A stretch of 9,820 bases of DNA from Armatimonadota bacterium (GTDB taxonomy: Bacteria > Armatimonadota > Fimbriimonadia > Fimbriimonadales > Fimbriimonadaceae), in the NCBI GenBank assembly GCA_023428805.1, contig JAEYWW010000272.1, positions 1 through 9,820 of the forward strand, written 5' to 3'. The position numbers and the translations under genes were made by a program. Below the pieces are notes generated by a model. The model saw only the letters and a list, made by a program, of their open reading frames with translations, had not been told where the DNA came from and searched no databases. Each line of letters opens with the position of its first letter. The stretch's first letter is position 1. Positions 1-6,799 of this stretch are shown here, piece by piece.

Positions 1-1484
1 GCCCAGGCTTTTTCATGGAGTTGAGCCGCGCCAGTGGAATCCCTGAACCCGAGCTTCGTGAGCCCGCATTAGGAAAAGAAAAGAAGCGCATCTGGCGCAC
101 CATGATGGCCCCTGAGTCCGCAGCGCGCGTCAAGCAGGTTCAGAAGGACTGGGCCGCAGACGGCGTTTCCATCGCCCGCGCAGTTTCGCGGACTTATCCT
201 CTCAGCGAGGCGATGGCGGGCATCACAGGTTCGTTCCGTGAGAACACTCCATTCGGTGGTCTGGAGAAAGGTCTGGATGCCTTTCTGATGGGCAAGGGAA
301 GCTTCGATCGCGACATTGCGGGCCTGACCGATGCCGAAAAGCAGAAGATCGCTAGTGCGAAGAACGATGGTGAAGACGGACGATCCGCTGGGTTGACGAT
401 CAACTCCGAACTCCAGGTTGCCGCGACAGAGGCCCTGCGGAGGGGCGTTGAGGAGAACAATGCGGAGCGCGGGAGCGCGATCATTCTCGATCCCAAGACG
501 GGTGATCTCCTGGCGATGGCGAACTGGCCGAGCTACGACCCGACTCGCTCCGCGCCGATTGGGACGGACTACAATCTCGCCACAATGGCCGTGCTCGAAC
601 CGGGCTCGACCTTCAAGCTCATCACTTTGGCCAAGGGTTTTTCTGACGGCAAAGTCGGCTTCAATGAACCGGTTGCTTCTCCGAGTGGGCTCTCGGTTGG
701 CAACGGGATCGTCGTTCACAATCACGATAGCCATGCGCACGGAACCGTGACTCCAGAGCGGGCGATTGCAGTTTCGTCGAATACCGCCGCCGCCACTTGG
801 GCGCTGCGAATCGGACGCGACAGCATGATCAAGTTTCTTGATGACTCGGGGATGCTCAGAAAGCCCGAACTGGGGATGCCGGGCGCTCAAGGGGGAATGT
901 TCAACCGAAACGACTATGCCAAGCGCGCCCAGCTTGCGATGGTCGGCTTCGGTCAGTCCATCAATCTGACGCCGGTCCGCCTTGCGTCTCTCTTTGGGAT
1001 GCTCGCAAACGAAGGGGAGATGATGGAACCCCGGTTGGTCAAGTCTCTCGGAGGAGTTGAATTGGCTCCGGTGAGCCGAGGCCAGATTTTGAAGAAGGAA
1101 GCCTGCCGGGAAGTCCTGCGGATTTCTGAATCAGTCATCACCGACCGAGACGGCACAGGCAACAAGCTGAAGGTGCCGGGCCTCCGTTTGGGCGGCAAAA
1201 CTGGAACGGCACAGAAGACCGGCTCTGACCGCAAGGTCGGCTCCGGAGGGCACGTTGCAAACTTCGTCGGGTTTGTGCCGGTTGATCAGCCGAAGTACGT
1301 TGTTCTCGTGATGGTCGACCAGCCGAAGGGCAAGAGCTACTACGGCGGCTCGGTCGCTGGTCCCGTCTTCGTGGATATCGCTAAAACTTTGCTTCACCTC
1401 GGCTACGTCAAGCCGTCCTCTCCCGTCCAGAAAGAGGAGCGGTACAAAGCAGAGAATGAAGCCGACACTCGCCAGCCTGATTGA
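1..1484 (+). CDS. ftsI: FtsI-type class B penicillin-binding protein, peptidoglycan D,D-transpeptidase (5' partial)
   Basis: Septal transpeptidase that crosslinks peptide stems of new peptidoglycan in the periplasm, expected to work with FtsW. The frame is open from the first complete codon at position 3, so the ATG at 15 is probably internal. The cytoplasmic tail, membrane anchor and start of the pedestal domain lie upstream of the window. The visible part begins in the pedestal domain: SRTYP is followed by a GGLEKGLD segment, equivalent to the RxYP...GIEG region of the family. The transpeptidase domain has all three active-site motifs: STFK at 606-617 (nucleophile Ser codon at 606), SSN at 774-782 and KTG at 1197-1205. 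The segment YYGGSVAGPVF near the C-terminus also matches FtsI. The last 29 nt overlap murE. The position directly before murE supports FtsI/PBP3 over the elongation PBP2, although the two paralogs look alike in the catalytic domain. Confidence 0.93.
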   Translation, partial: PGFFMELSRASGIPEPELREPALGKEKKRIWRTMMAPESAARVKQVQKDWAADGVSIARAVSRTYPLSEAMAGITGSFRENTPFGGLEKGLDAFLMGKGSFDRDIAGLTDAEKQKIASAKNDGEDGRSAGLTINSELQVAATEALRRGVEENNAERGSAIILDPKTGDLLAMANWPSYDPTRSAPIGTDYNLATMAVLEPGSTFKLITLAKGFSDGKVGFNEPVASPSGLSVGNGIVVHNHDSHAHGTVTPERAIAVSSNTAAATWALRIGRDSMIKFLDDSGMLRKPELGMPGAQGGMFNRNDYAKRAQLAMVGFGQSINLTPVRLASLFGMLANEGEMMEPRLVKSLGGVELAPVSRGQILKKEACREVLRISESVITDRDGTGNKLKVPGLRLGGKTGTAQKTGSDRKVGSGGHVANFVGFVPVDQPKYVVLVMVDQPKGKSYYGGSVAGPVFVDIAKTLLHLGYVKPSSPVQKEERYKAENEADTRQPD

Positions 1485-3099
1485 GGCTCTGGGAATCAGG
1501 CCGGTCGCCCTTCACGGGGAAGGCCGTCCGGTTTCTGGAATCACCGCCGACTCCCGCACCGTTGAGCGGGAGTCGGTTTTCGTCTGCATGCCCTCTGCGG
1601 CTCGCGATACCCACGAATTTTTGGAGGCGGCCTCTGCGGAAGGGGCGACAGCGGCGGTCGTTCACTCAGTATCGGGCTTGGAGAGAGCTGTTTCGCTGGG
1701 GCTCGATGCCGTTCAATTCGATCCCGAGCCGTTGGCGGAGTTCTTCAGGGCGGTCGCCCTGATCGCCCACGAAGTTCTCGGCCAGCCAAGCCGCCAGATG
1801 AAAGTGATCGGCATTACGGGAACCAACGGCAAGACCACCACCGCCTGGATGATCCGCGACGCCCTTCGCGCCTTGGGCCGCAAAGCTGCCTACATGGGAA
1901 CTCTTGGGATTGACTACGATGGGGACCGGGTTGAACTGGCGAACACCACGCCATTTCCAGTGGAAACCGCGCAGTTGATGGCGGAGGCGGTGAGACGAGG
2001 ATGCACCGACTTTGTGATGGAGGCCTCCAGCCATGCCTTGGAACAGAACCGCGTCGCCGGAGTGGTGTTCCGAGCCGGAGTCTTCACCAACCTCACCCAA
2101 GACCACCTCGATTTTCATGGCTCGATGGAGGCGTATGAGTCAGCCAAGAAGCGGCTCTTTACGGATTGGGCTCAGGGCGACTTTGTGGGAGCGGTCAATC
2201 GGGATGACGCAGTTGGGTTGCGCTGGTCTGCCGAGTTGGGTTGTCCTCTGATCGTCTACGGTTCCGCTTCCCTGCCTGCAGCGGAAGGAGCGGCATCGTC
2301 CGCTCCACTGGCAAATTGCCTCCCAAGCTCCGAGGTGGCAACTCCCTCCCCGAGCCGGGGAGGGCAGGGAGGGGTTGGCGACCCCCACCCAAGTTCGGAG
2401 GGCGACGGAAAACTCTTGAGAGGAGAACTGACTCTCAACGCCCTCAACGTCCGTCTCGATACCATCGACCTTGATGCCAGTTGCAACGGCGAGTCCGTCG
2501 CTCTCTATCTCAGCGTCGGAGGGCTTTTCAATGTCCAAAATGCCGGTTCGGCGTTGGCCGGGCTGCTCGCCCTGGGGATACCGCTCCAGGAAGCAGGAAA
2601 GGCTCTCGAACAGGCGACGGCCGTGCCTGGACGGTTCCAGGCGATTCCGAACGACCAGGGCATCGGGGTGATCGTGGACTACGCCCACACGCCGGATGCC
2701 TTGGAGCAGCTCATCAAGTCTGTCCGGGGGATCGAACCGCGCAGGATCATCACCGTTTTTGGCTGCGGTGGAGATCGAGACCGAACCAAAAGACCGAAGA
2801 TGGCGGCGGTCGTGAGCCGCCTGAGCGACATGACGGTCGTCACCAGCGACAACCCGCGCACCGAAGACCCGCAGGCGATCTTGGATGAGGTGCTGACTGG
2901 TGTTGTTGAGGGCGCGGAGAGCATCGACATCATCGACCGGCGGGAGGCGATTTTCCATGCGGTCGAAATCGCCGAGCCAGGCGACGTGGTTGTGATCGCG
3001 GGCAAGGGGCACGAGGATTATCAGATCATCGGGCGAACCAAGCACCACATGGATGATCGCGAAATGGCGGCGGAAGCCTTGGAGCGGCGGCGCAGATGA
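1456..3099 (+). CDS. murE: UDP-N-acetylmuramoyl-L-alanyl-D-glutamate--2,6-diaminopimelate ligase, with an in-frame insert
   Basis: Cytoplasmic ATP-dependent ligase adding meso-diaminopimelate to UDP-MurNAc-L-Ala-D-Glu. The N-terminal domain carries the TADSRTV signature (DSR type). The ATP loop GTNGKTT is at residues 122-128. MEASSHAL and QDHLDFH follow, and Lys231 in YESAKK is the likely carbamylated lysine. The C-terminal domain has DYAHTPDALE, CGGDRDRTKRP (from about residue 437), DNPR at 465-468 and GKGHE at 516-520. DNPR is the known signature for meso-DAP rather than L-Lys. At 547 residues it is about 50 longer than the E. coli enzyme (about 495). The excess lies at about residues 271-322, between YGS and ELTLNALNVRL, where the DNA is a GC-rich palindromic element (see the repeat entry). 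The start ATG at 1456 fits the family N-terminus; a purine-rich AAAGAGGAG lies 16 nt upstream, which is rather far, so coupling to ftsI through the 29-nt overlap is likely. Confidence 0.97.
   Translation: MKPTLASLIEALGIRPVALHGEGRPVSGITADSRTVERESVFVCMPSAARDTHEFLEAASAEGATAAVVHSVSGLERAVSLGLDAVQFDPEPLAEFFRAVALIAHEVLGQPSRQMKVIGITGTNGKTTTAWMIRDALRALGRKAAYMGTLGIDYDGDRVELANTTPFPVETAQLMAEAVRRGCTDFVMEASSHALEQNRVAGVVFRAGVFTNLTQDHLDFHGSMEAYESAKKRLFTDWAQGDFVGAVNRDDAVGLRWSAELGCPLIVYGSASLPAAEGAASSAPLANCLPSSEVATPSPSRGGQGGVGDPHPSSEGDGKLLRGELTLNALNVRLDTIDLDASCNGESVALYLSVGGLFNVQNAGSALAGLLALGIPLQEAGKALEQATAVPGRFQAIPNDQGIGVIVDYAHTPDALEQLIKSVRGIEPRRIITVFGCGGDRDRTKRPKMAAVVSRLSDMTVVTSDNPRTEDPQAILDEVLTGVVEGAESIDIIDRREAIFHAVEIAEPGDVVVIAGKGHEDYQIIGRTKHHMDDREMAAEALERRRR
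2287..2306. repeat. Perfect 7-bp inverted repeat beside the murE palindrome
   Basis: GGAGCGG (2287-2293) and CCGCTCC (2300-2306) are perfect complements around a 6-nt loop. It lies just upstream of the larger palindrome, in the part of murE coding for the low-complexity segment AAEGAASSAPLAN, which is also absent from typical MurE proteins. It may be part of the same inserted unit or chance in GC-rich DNA. Confidence 0.4.
2317..2405. repeat. GC-rich palindromic (REP/MITE-like) element inserted in frame in murE
   Basis: About 89 nt with strong internal symmetry inside the murE reading frame. The centre is a perfect 9-bp stem, CCCTCCCCG (2344-2352) pairing with CGGGGAGGG (2356-2364), around a 3-nt loop. 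A second GGGAGGGGTT (2367-2376) repeats the right arm and could pair alternatively with the left arm. Outer arms are imperfectly complementary: TTGCC and TCC on the left match GGA, GGGCGA on the right. There is also a direct repeat, CCCAAGCTCCGAGG (2322-2335) and CCCAAGTTCGGAGG (2388-2401), 12 of 14 identical and 66 nt apart, so both copies encode Pro-Ser-Ser-Glu (residues 290-293 and 312-315). The encoded peptide is rich in Gly, Ser and Pro and falls where MurE normally has a short linker. The boundaries are my estimate. I saw no second copy in this window, so its status as a dispersed repeat is an inference. Confidence 0.6.
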
Positions 3100-4460
3100 C
3101 TCCGATGCGCCTCGGTGAAGTTGCCTCCCGAATGGCGGGCGCACTGCACGGCGACCCGGATGTGCTGGTGAGCGGGTTCGCCACCGATAGTCGGCAAGCC
3201 GCGCCGGGCATTCTCTTCCTCGCCATTCGAGGAGATAAGGTGGATGGGCATGACTTCGCGGCTCAGGCTTTGGCGTCGGGCTGCGTCGCGGTGGTTGCCG
3301 AGAGGCCGATCGCGGGGCCGCACATCTTGGTCGAGGATTTGGTGGCGGCCCTGGCCTCGTTTGGCCGCAGCCTGAGGGCCGAATTTCCCTATCCGGTCGT
3401 CGGCGTGACGGGCAGCGCAGGCAAGACGACGACGAAGGAGTTCACCGCCGCCGCGCTTTCCGCGCTCGGCCCGGTGCTGAAGAGCGAAGGAAACCGCAAC
3501 ACGGAATACACATCTCCCCTCACCTGGGCGGAGAAGACCGACACGCACCGAAGCGCTGTGATTGAGATGGGGATGCGGGGGTTTGGCCAGATCGCGCATC
3601 TCGCCTCGATCAGCCAGCCGACCATCGGCATCATCACCCAGATCGGCACGGCCCACATCGAGAAAGTGGAATCGCGGGCGGGCATCTTTCGGGCAAAGTC
3701 GGAGCTGTTGGAGGCCCTGCCCCCCAACGGCACAGCCGTCTTCTGGCGCGAGGATGACTTCTATTTTGAACTCAACGATGCTTCTCCCTGCCCGGTGAAA
3801 ACCTATGGTTTCAGCCAGGAGGCAGATTGCCGGATTCTCGGCAGCCGCAGCGTGGATTGGAGCCTGTCGGTGGTGCGCGGTGTGCTTGATGGAGAGCCCT
3901 GGGAGGTTGAACTCCCGGTTTTGGGCAGGCATCAGGCGTTGAATGCGGCGGCGGCTTTGACGGCTGCGGTCAGCGCAGGCGCGGATTTGACGCAGGCGGC
4001 GTCAGCCCTCAAAACCGCCCAACTGCCTCCCATGCGTCTTCAATCCATCCCCTACAAAGGAGGAACCATCATCCTGGACAGCTACAATGCCAGCCCCGAT
4101 TCGACATCCGCCGCGCTCAAGGCGATGGGCGAAATGCCTGCTGCGGGAAGACGGCTGGCGGTGCTGGGAGAAATGAAGGAGTTGGGCGACTTCACCGAAA
4201 GCGGGCATCGCCTCGTTGGGTCGGCGGTGGCGCAGGCGGACTTGGATGCGGCGATCCTCGTCGGCGCACCGACGAGATTCATCGCCGAAGAGGCGGTGTC
4301 GGCTGGGTTTGATCCGGCCCGGTTGGAGCAGATCGAAGAGGTTGATCTCAACCTCATCCGTTCATGGATTGATCGCATGGGCGAGGGCGATGTCCTGCTC
4401 ATCAAAGGCTCTCGGGCATTGGGTTTGGAGCGGGCGTTGCCGGAGGGAGTGACGGGGTGA
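3096..4460 (+). CDS. murF: UDP-N-acetylmuramoyl-tripeptide--D-alanyl-D-alanine ligase
   Basis: Cytoplasmic ligase that adds D-Ala-D-Ala to the UDP-MurNAc-tripeptide, completing the soluble pentapeptide precursor. Its 454 residues are normal for MurF. The N-terminal domain has TDSRQ and KVDGHDFAAQAL, the family substrate-domain pattern. The ATP loop GSAGKTT is at residues 106-112. EGNRNTEYTSPLTW matches the MurF GNxNNxxGxP region. GTAHIEKV follows, and Lys201 in RAKSELLEAL is the likely carbamylated lysine. The C-terminal domain has ILDSYNASPDST, AVLGEMKELG and LLIKGSRALGLE, all MurF hallmarks. The ATG overlaps the murE stop as ATGA, with GGAG (3081-3084) 11 nt upstream. A second in-frame ATG at 3105 (Met-Arg-Leu-Gly) would also fit the family N-terminus, so the exact start is uncertain by three codons. 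Confidence 0.97.
   Translation: MTPMRLGEVASRMAGALHGDPDVLVSGFATDSRQAAPGILFLAIRGDKVDGHDFAAQALASGCVAVVAERPIAGPHILVEDLVAALASFGRSLRAEFPYPVVGVTGSAGKTTTKEFTAAALSALGPVLKSEGNRNTEYTSPLTWAEKTDTHRSAVIEMGMRGFGQIAHLASISQPTIGIITQIGTAHIEKVESRAGIFRAKSELLEALPPNGTAVFWREDDFYFELNDASPCPVKTYGFSQEADCRILGSRSVDWSLSVVRGVLDGEPWEVELPVLGRHQALNAAAALTAAVSAGADLTQAASALKTAQLPPMRLQSIPYKGGTIILDSYNASPDSTSAALKAMGEMPAAGRRLAVLGEMKELGDFTESGHRLVGSAVAQADLDAAILVGAPTRFIAEEAVSAGFDPARLEQIEEVDLNLIRSWIDRMGEGDVLLIKGSRALGLERALPEGVTG
4442..4446 (+). promoter_or_regulatory. Shine-Dalgarno site for mraY
   Basis: GGAGG lies 10 nt before the GTG at 4457, inside the end of murF. It supports a GTG start for mraY that overlaps the murF stop as GTGA. 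Confidence 0.75.
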
Positions 4461-5410
4461 CCGGGACGATCATCAAAGCCACGCTTGGAGGATTGCTCGG
4501 CGCGGGAATCCTCGCCCCGCTGATTTATCGGCTGCTCCTCAAGACCAACAGCCGCCAGAAAATCAGCGAACACGTGCCCGAACATGCCGCCAAACAGGGC
4601 ACCCCGACGATGGGCGGATTGATCATCGTCGCCGGAGTGCTCGCGGGGATGCTGGCGACATGGAATCCAGGTTATCTGCCGGGATTTGTGCTGCTTTTGG
4701 GGTTTGGAATTGCAGGTTTCCTTGATGATTATGTCGTCCCGAAAATGGCGGTCGGAAAGCGCGGATTGGGCTGGAAGCAGAAGCTGCTTCTGGAGTTTGG
4801 AGCGGTCGGATTGGCGGTCTATTTTTCGGGTCAAACGAGTGCTCTTTATGTAGCATCCGCCGTTTTTCTTGTCCTTTTCTTCAGCAACGCCTACAATTTT
4901 TCCGATGGTTTGGACACTCTTTCGGGTGGTTTGGGTGTTCTGATTTGTGCAGGTTTAATTGGACTGGATTATATTTGGAGCCGAAATGCGCCCTCCACCC
5001 CGCTCTTGGCGGCGATGGCCGGGGCTTTTCTGCCTTTTCTGCTCTACAATGCGCCCCCCGCCAAGGTCTTCATGGGCGATGTCGGGGCGCTGCCGCTGGG
5101 GGCTTTGATGGGGTGGCAGGTGCTCGAGTTGGGCGCGCCGAAAAGCCAGCCGTATGACCTGACGGTGTGGCCCATCCTCATCGTCCTCTCCCTGGTGATG
5201 ATCGCCGAACTCGTCCCGGTGCCTCTCCAAGTCGGAAGCGCGAAGCTGCGCAAGGGCAGGCGGCTCTTCCCGTTCCGCACTCCCGTGCATCACGGATTTC
5301 AGCACGCCGGATGGCCGGAAACGCGAGTCGTATGGATGTTTCACATCGTCCAAGCTATATGCGTCCTCGCGGCGCTCTCCTGGGCATGGATCGCCCGGAA
5401 TGGAATCTAG
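4457..5410 (+). CDS. mraY: Phospho-N-acetylmuramoyl-pentapeptide transferase
   Basis: Integral membrane enzyme transferring phospho-MurNAc-pentapeptide from UDP to undecaprenyl phosphate, producing lipid I on the inner face of the membrane. Its 317 residues resemble the short MraY forms (B. subtilis about 324, E. coli 360), and the sequence is dominated by hydrophobic segments. Motifs in order are KQGTPTMGG near residue 47, GFLDDY with Asp90-Asp91, NFSDGLDTLSGG with Asn147, Asp150 and Asp153, FMGDVGALPLGA with Asp208, and PVHHGFQHAGWPE with His278-His279. The acidic residues match the known Mg2+ and active-site positions. The usual HHH loop reads HHG here, so the third histidine is missing. 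The GTG start overlaps the murF stop as GTGA, with a good Shine-Dalgarno site. The middle of the gene (about 4861-4980) is clearly lower in GC than its surroundings. The stop codon TAG is in the same frame as murD. Confidence 0.97.
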   Translation: MTGTIIKATLGGLLGAGILAPLIYRLLLKTNSRQKISEHVPEHAAKQGTPTMGGLIIVAGVLAGMLATWNPGYLPGFVLLLGFGIAGFLDDYVVPKMAVGKRGLGWKQKLLLEFGAVGLAVYFSGQTSALYVASAVFLVLFFSNAYNFSDGLDTLSGGLGVLICAGLIGLDYIWSRNAPSTPLLAAMAGAFLPFLLYNAPPAKVFMGDVGALPLGALMGWQVLELGAPKSQPYDLTVWPILIVLSLVMIAELVPVPLQVGSAKLRKGRRLFPFRTPVHHGFQHAGWPETRVVWMFHIVQAICVLAALSWAWIARNGI

Positions 5411-5419
5411 GGAATGGAA
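5397..5419 (+). repeat. Short direct repeat spanning the mraY/murD junction
   Basis: GGAATGGAA occurs at 5397-5405 and again at 5411-5419, 14 nt apart, around the mraY stop and the murD start. The second copy contains the murD ATG; the ATG in the first copy is out of frame with murD. It could be a small tandem slippage or chance. Confidence 0.45.
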
Positions 5420-6799
5420 GGGATCAGAGGCAGAAGATTCGCGGTCGCGGGTCTCGGAGTGAGCGGGCTGGCGGCCTGCCGCGCCCTGATCGAGCATGGG
5501 GGCTGGGTGGTCGCGTTCGACCAGAAGCCCGCCGATTCCGGCCCGATGATCCACGTTGTGGATGGACTCCAGGCTTTGGGGATCAATGTCGTCTCCCAGT
5601 GGAACGGGCATCTTGATCCCGAAGATTTCGACGTCCTTGTGGTGAGCCCGGGACTTCCCAAAACCCACCCCTCCCAACGTGCGATGGCATCTCGGGAAAT
5701 TTGGGGTGAAGTCGAGCTTGCCTATCGCATCAGCCGAGCCCCCATCCTCGCAATCACCGGCACCAATGGCAAGAGCACGACGACCGTCCTGCTCTACCTG
5801 CTTCTTCAGGCTGCGGGAAGGAAAACACGGCTTTGCGGCAACATCGCGGGAAGCGGCTGGCCGGAAATGCCCCTCACCCTTGCCGCACTCGAAGCGGAGC
5901 CATCGGAGGTTCTTGCGGCGGAGATCTCCAGCTTCCAACTCGAAACGGTGACTGAATTTCGGCCCCGGACCGCGACGATCACCAAAATTGTGCCGGATCA
6001 CCAGGATCGGCACCCCAGCTTCGAGGACTACCGAGACGCCAAATTGAACATCTTCAACCGGATCGGCTCAGGCGACAGCATCATCTGGAACCGATCCGAG
6101 CCGTCCGTGACCGAAGCGATGATCCGATCCCGATGCGGTTCAGGCACCGAACTGATCGACTTCGACCCGTTTGGAGAGGGAAGACATACACGAAGGGAAG
6201 GGGACACTCTCTGGCTCTCGGGGCACCCTCTGCATCGAAGTGAGCTGCTGATCCCGGGCGAGCACAACATCGCGAACATCTTCTGCGCGTGGGAGATGGC
6301 CTGCACCATCGCCGACCCCGGCAGGGATGGCGTTGAAGCCTTGAAGTCCTTCAAAGGGCTCGCGAACCGGATGGAGAACTTGGGCGAGAAAGATGGGATT
6401 CTTGTCATCAACAATTCGATGTGCACCAACCCCGATGCGGTGATCGCGAGCAGTCAAGCCATCGACCGGCCCCAACACCTGCTGATCGGGGGCCTGACCA
6501 AAAGTCTTGATTTTCGACAAGTGGGTGAATATCTCAAAGAATCCGGTCACAAACCGTACATTTTCGGGCCTAACCCGGATACCATGAATGAACAGCTTGG
6601 AGGAATCGGAATCATCGTGGAGACGATGCCTGAAGCCTTTCAACAAGCGGTGGCGAGCGCAAGACCCGGGGATGCGGTTCTGCTCGCTCCCGGATGCGCC
6701 AGCGCGGCTCCCTATACGAGCTTCCGCGAGCGCGGCGAAGAATTTAAGAAAGTAGCCAAGGAGTGGCTGAACAATGAAGGACAGGACGTCGGCAATTGA
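5414..6799 (+). CDS. murD: UDP-N-acetylmuramoylalanine--D-glutamate ligase (divergent MurD)
   Basis: Cytoplasmic Mur ligase adding glutamate to UDP-MurNAc-L-Ala. Its 461 residues are slightly above the usual 440-450. The N-terminal Rossmann-like domain starts VAGLGVSGLAA, and SPGLPKTHP follows. The ATP loop GTNGKST is at residues 116-122. EISSFQLE contains Glu170, PDHQDRH contains His196, Lys210 in DYRDAK is the likely carbamylated lysine, and GEHNIAN contains Asn285 and Asn288. The C-terminal domain departs from consensus: GLxHRxE reads GLANRMEN (Arg319 kept, His lost), and NDSKATN reads NNSMCTN at 333-339, changing the conserved Asp to Asn and Lys to Met. GGLTKSLDF keeps the second lysine, and the D-Glu-pocket Ser and Phe of the CAS...F region are kept. 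Position between mraY and ftsW argues for MurD. Strict D-Glu specificity is inferred, not shown. No good Shine-Dalgarno site precedes the ATG, which lies 3 nt after the mraY stop, so coupled reinitiation is likely. Confidence 0.93.
   Translation: MEGIRGRRFAVAGLGVSGLAACRALIEHGGWVVAFDQKPADSGPMIHVVDGLQALGINVVSQWNGHLDPEDFDVLVVSPGLPKTHPSQRAMASREIWGEVELAYRISRAPILAITGTNGKSTTTVLLYLLLQAAGRKTRLCGNIAGSGWPEMPLTLAALEAEPSEVLAAEISSFQLETVTEFRPRTATITKIVPDHQDRHPSFEDYRDAKLNIFNRIGSGDSIIWNRSEPSVTEAMIRSRCGSGTELIDFDPFGEGRHTRREGDTLWLSGHPLHRSELLIPGEHNIANIFCAWEMACTIADPGRDGVEALKSFKGLANRMENLGEKDGILVINNSMCTNPDAVIASSQAIDRPQHLLIGGLTKSLDFRQVGEYLKESGHKPYIFGPNPDTMNEQLGGIGIIVETMPEAFQQAVASARPGDAVLLAPGCASAAPYTSFRERGEEFKKVAKEWLNNEGQDVGN
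6758..6763 (+). promoter_or_regulatory. Shine-Dalgarno site for ftsW
   Basis: AAGGAG lies 10 nt upstream of the ATG at 6774, inside the 3' end of murD. It supports this ftsW start, and hence a 26-nt overlap with murD. Confidence 0.8.

Noticed and set aside
15..17. ATG at 15 as the real ftsI start
   Set aside because: The frame is open upstream to the window edge, and starting here would leave the protein without a membrane anchor and with part of the pedestal domain missing.
69..890. Open frame of 273 codons on the minus strand, opposite ftsI
   Set aside because: Arg-rich composition without domains, opposite the conserved transpeptidase domain of FtsI.
2344..2364. The GC-rich hairpin in murE as a rho-independent terminator
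   Set aside because: No T-tract follows the stem on either strand, and it lies in the middle of an open reading frame of an essential gene.
1456..3099. Frameshift or pseudogene status for murE because of the odd segment
   Set aside because: All catalytic motifs before and after the insert are in the same frame and there is no stop, so the gene appears intact.
2140..3144. Long open frame of 334 codons on the minus strand, opposite murE
   Set aside because: It lies opposite murE, whose motifs are complete, and its translation is rich in Arg, Pro and His without a recognisable domain. Such frames are common opposite GC-rich genes.
3021..3932. Open frame of 303 codons on the minus strand, opposite murF
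   Set aside because: No recognisable motif, and it covers conserved MurF coding sequence on the other strand.
4955..6013. Open frame of 352 codons on the minus strand, across mraY and murD
   Set aside because: It spans the ends of two well-supported genes, has low-complexity charged composition and no family resemblance. It is a codon-bias shadow.
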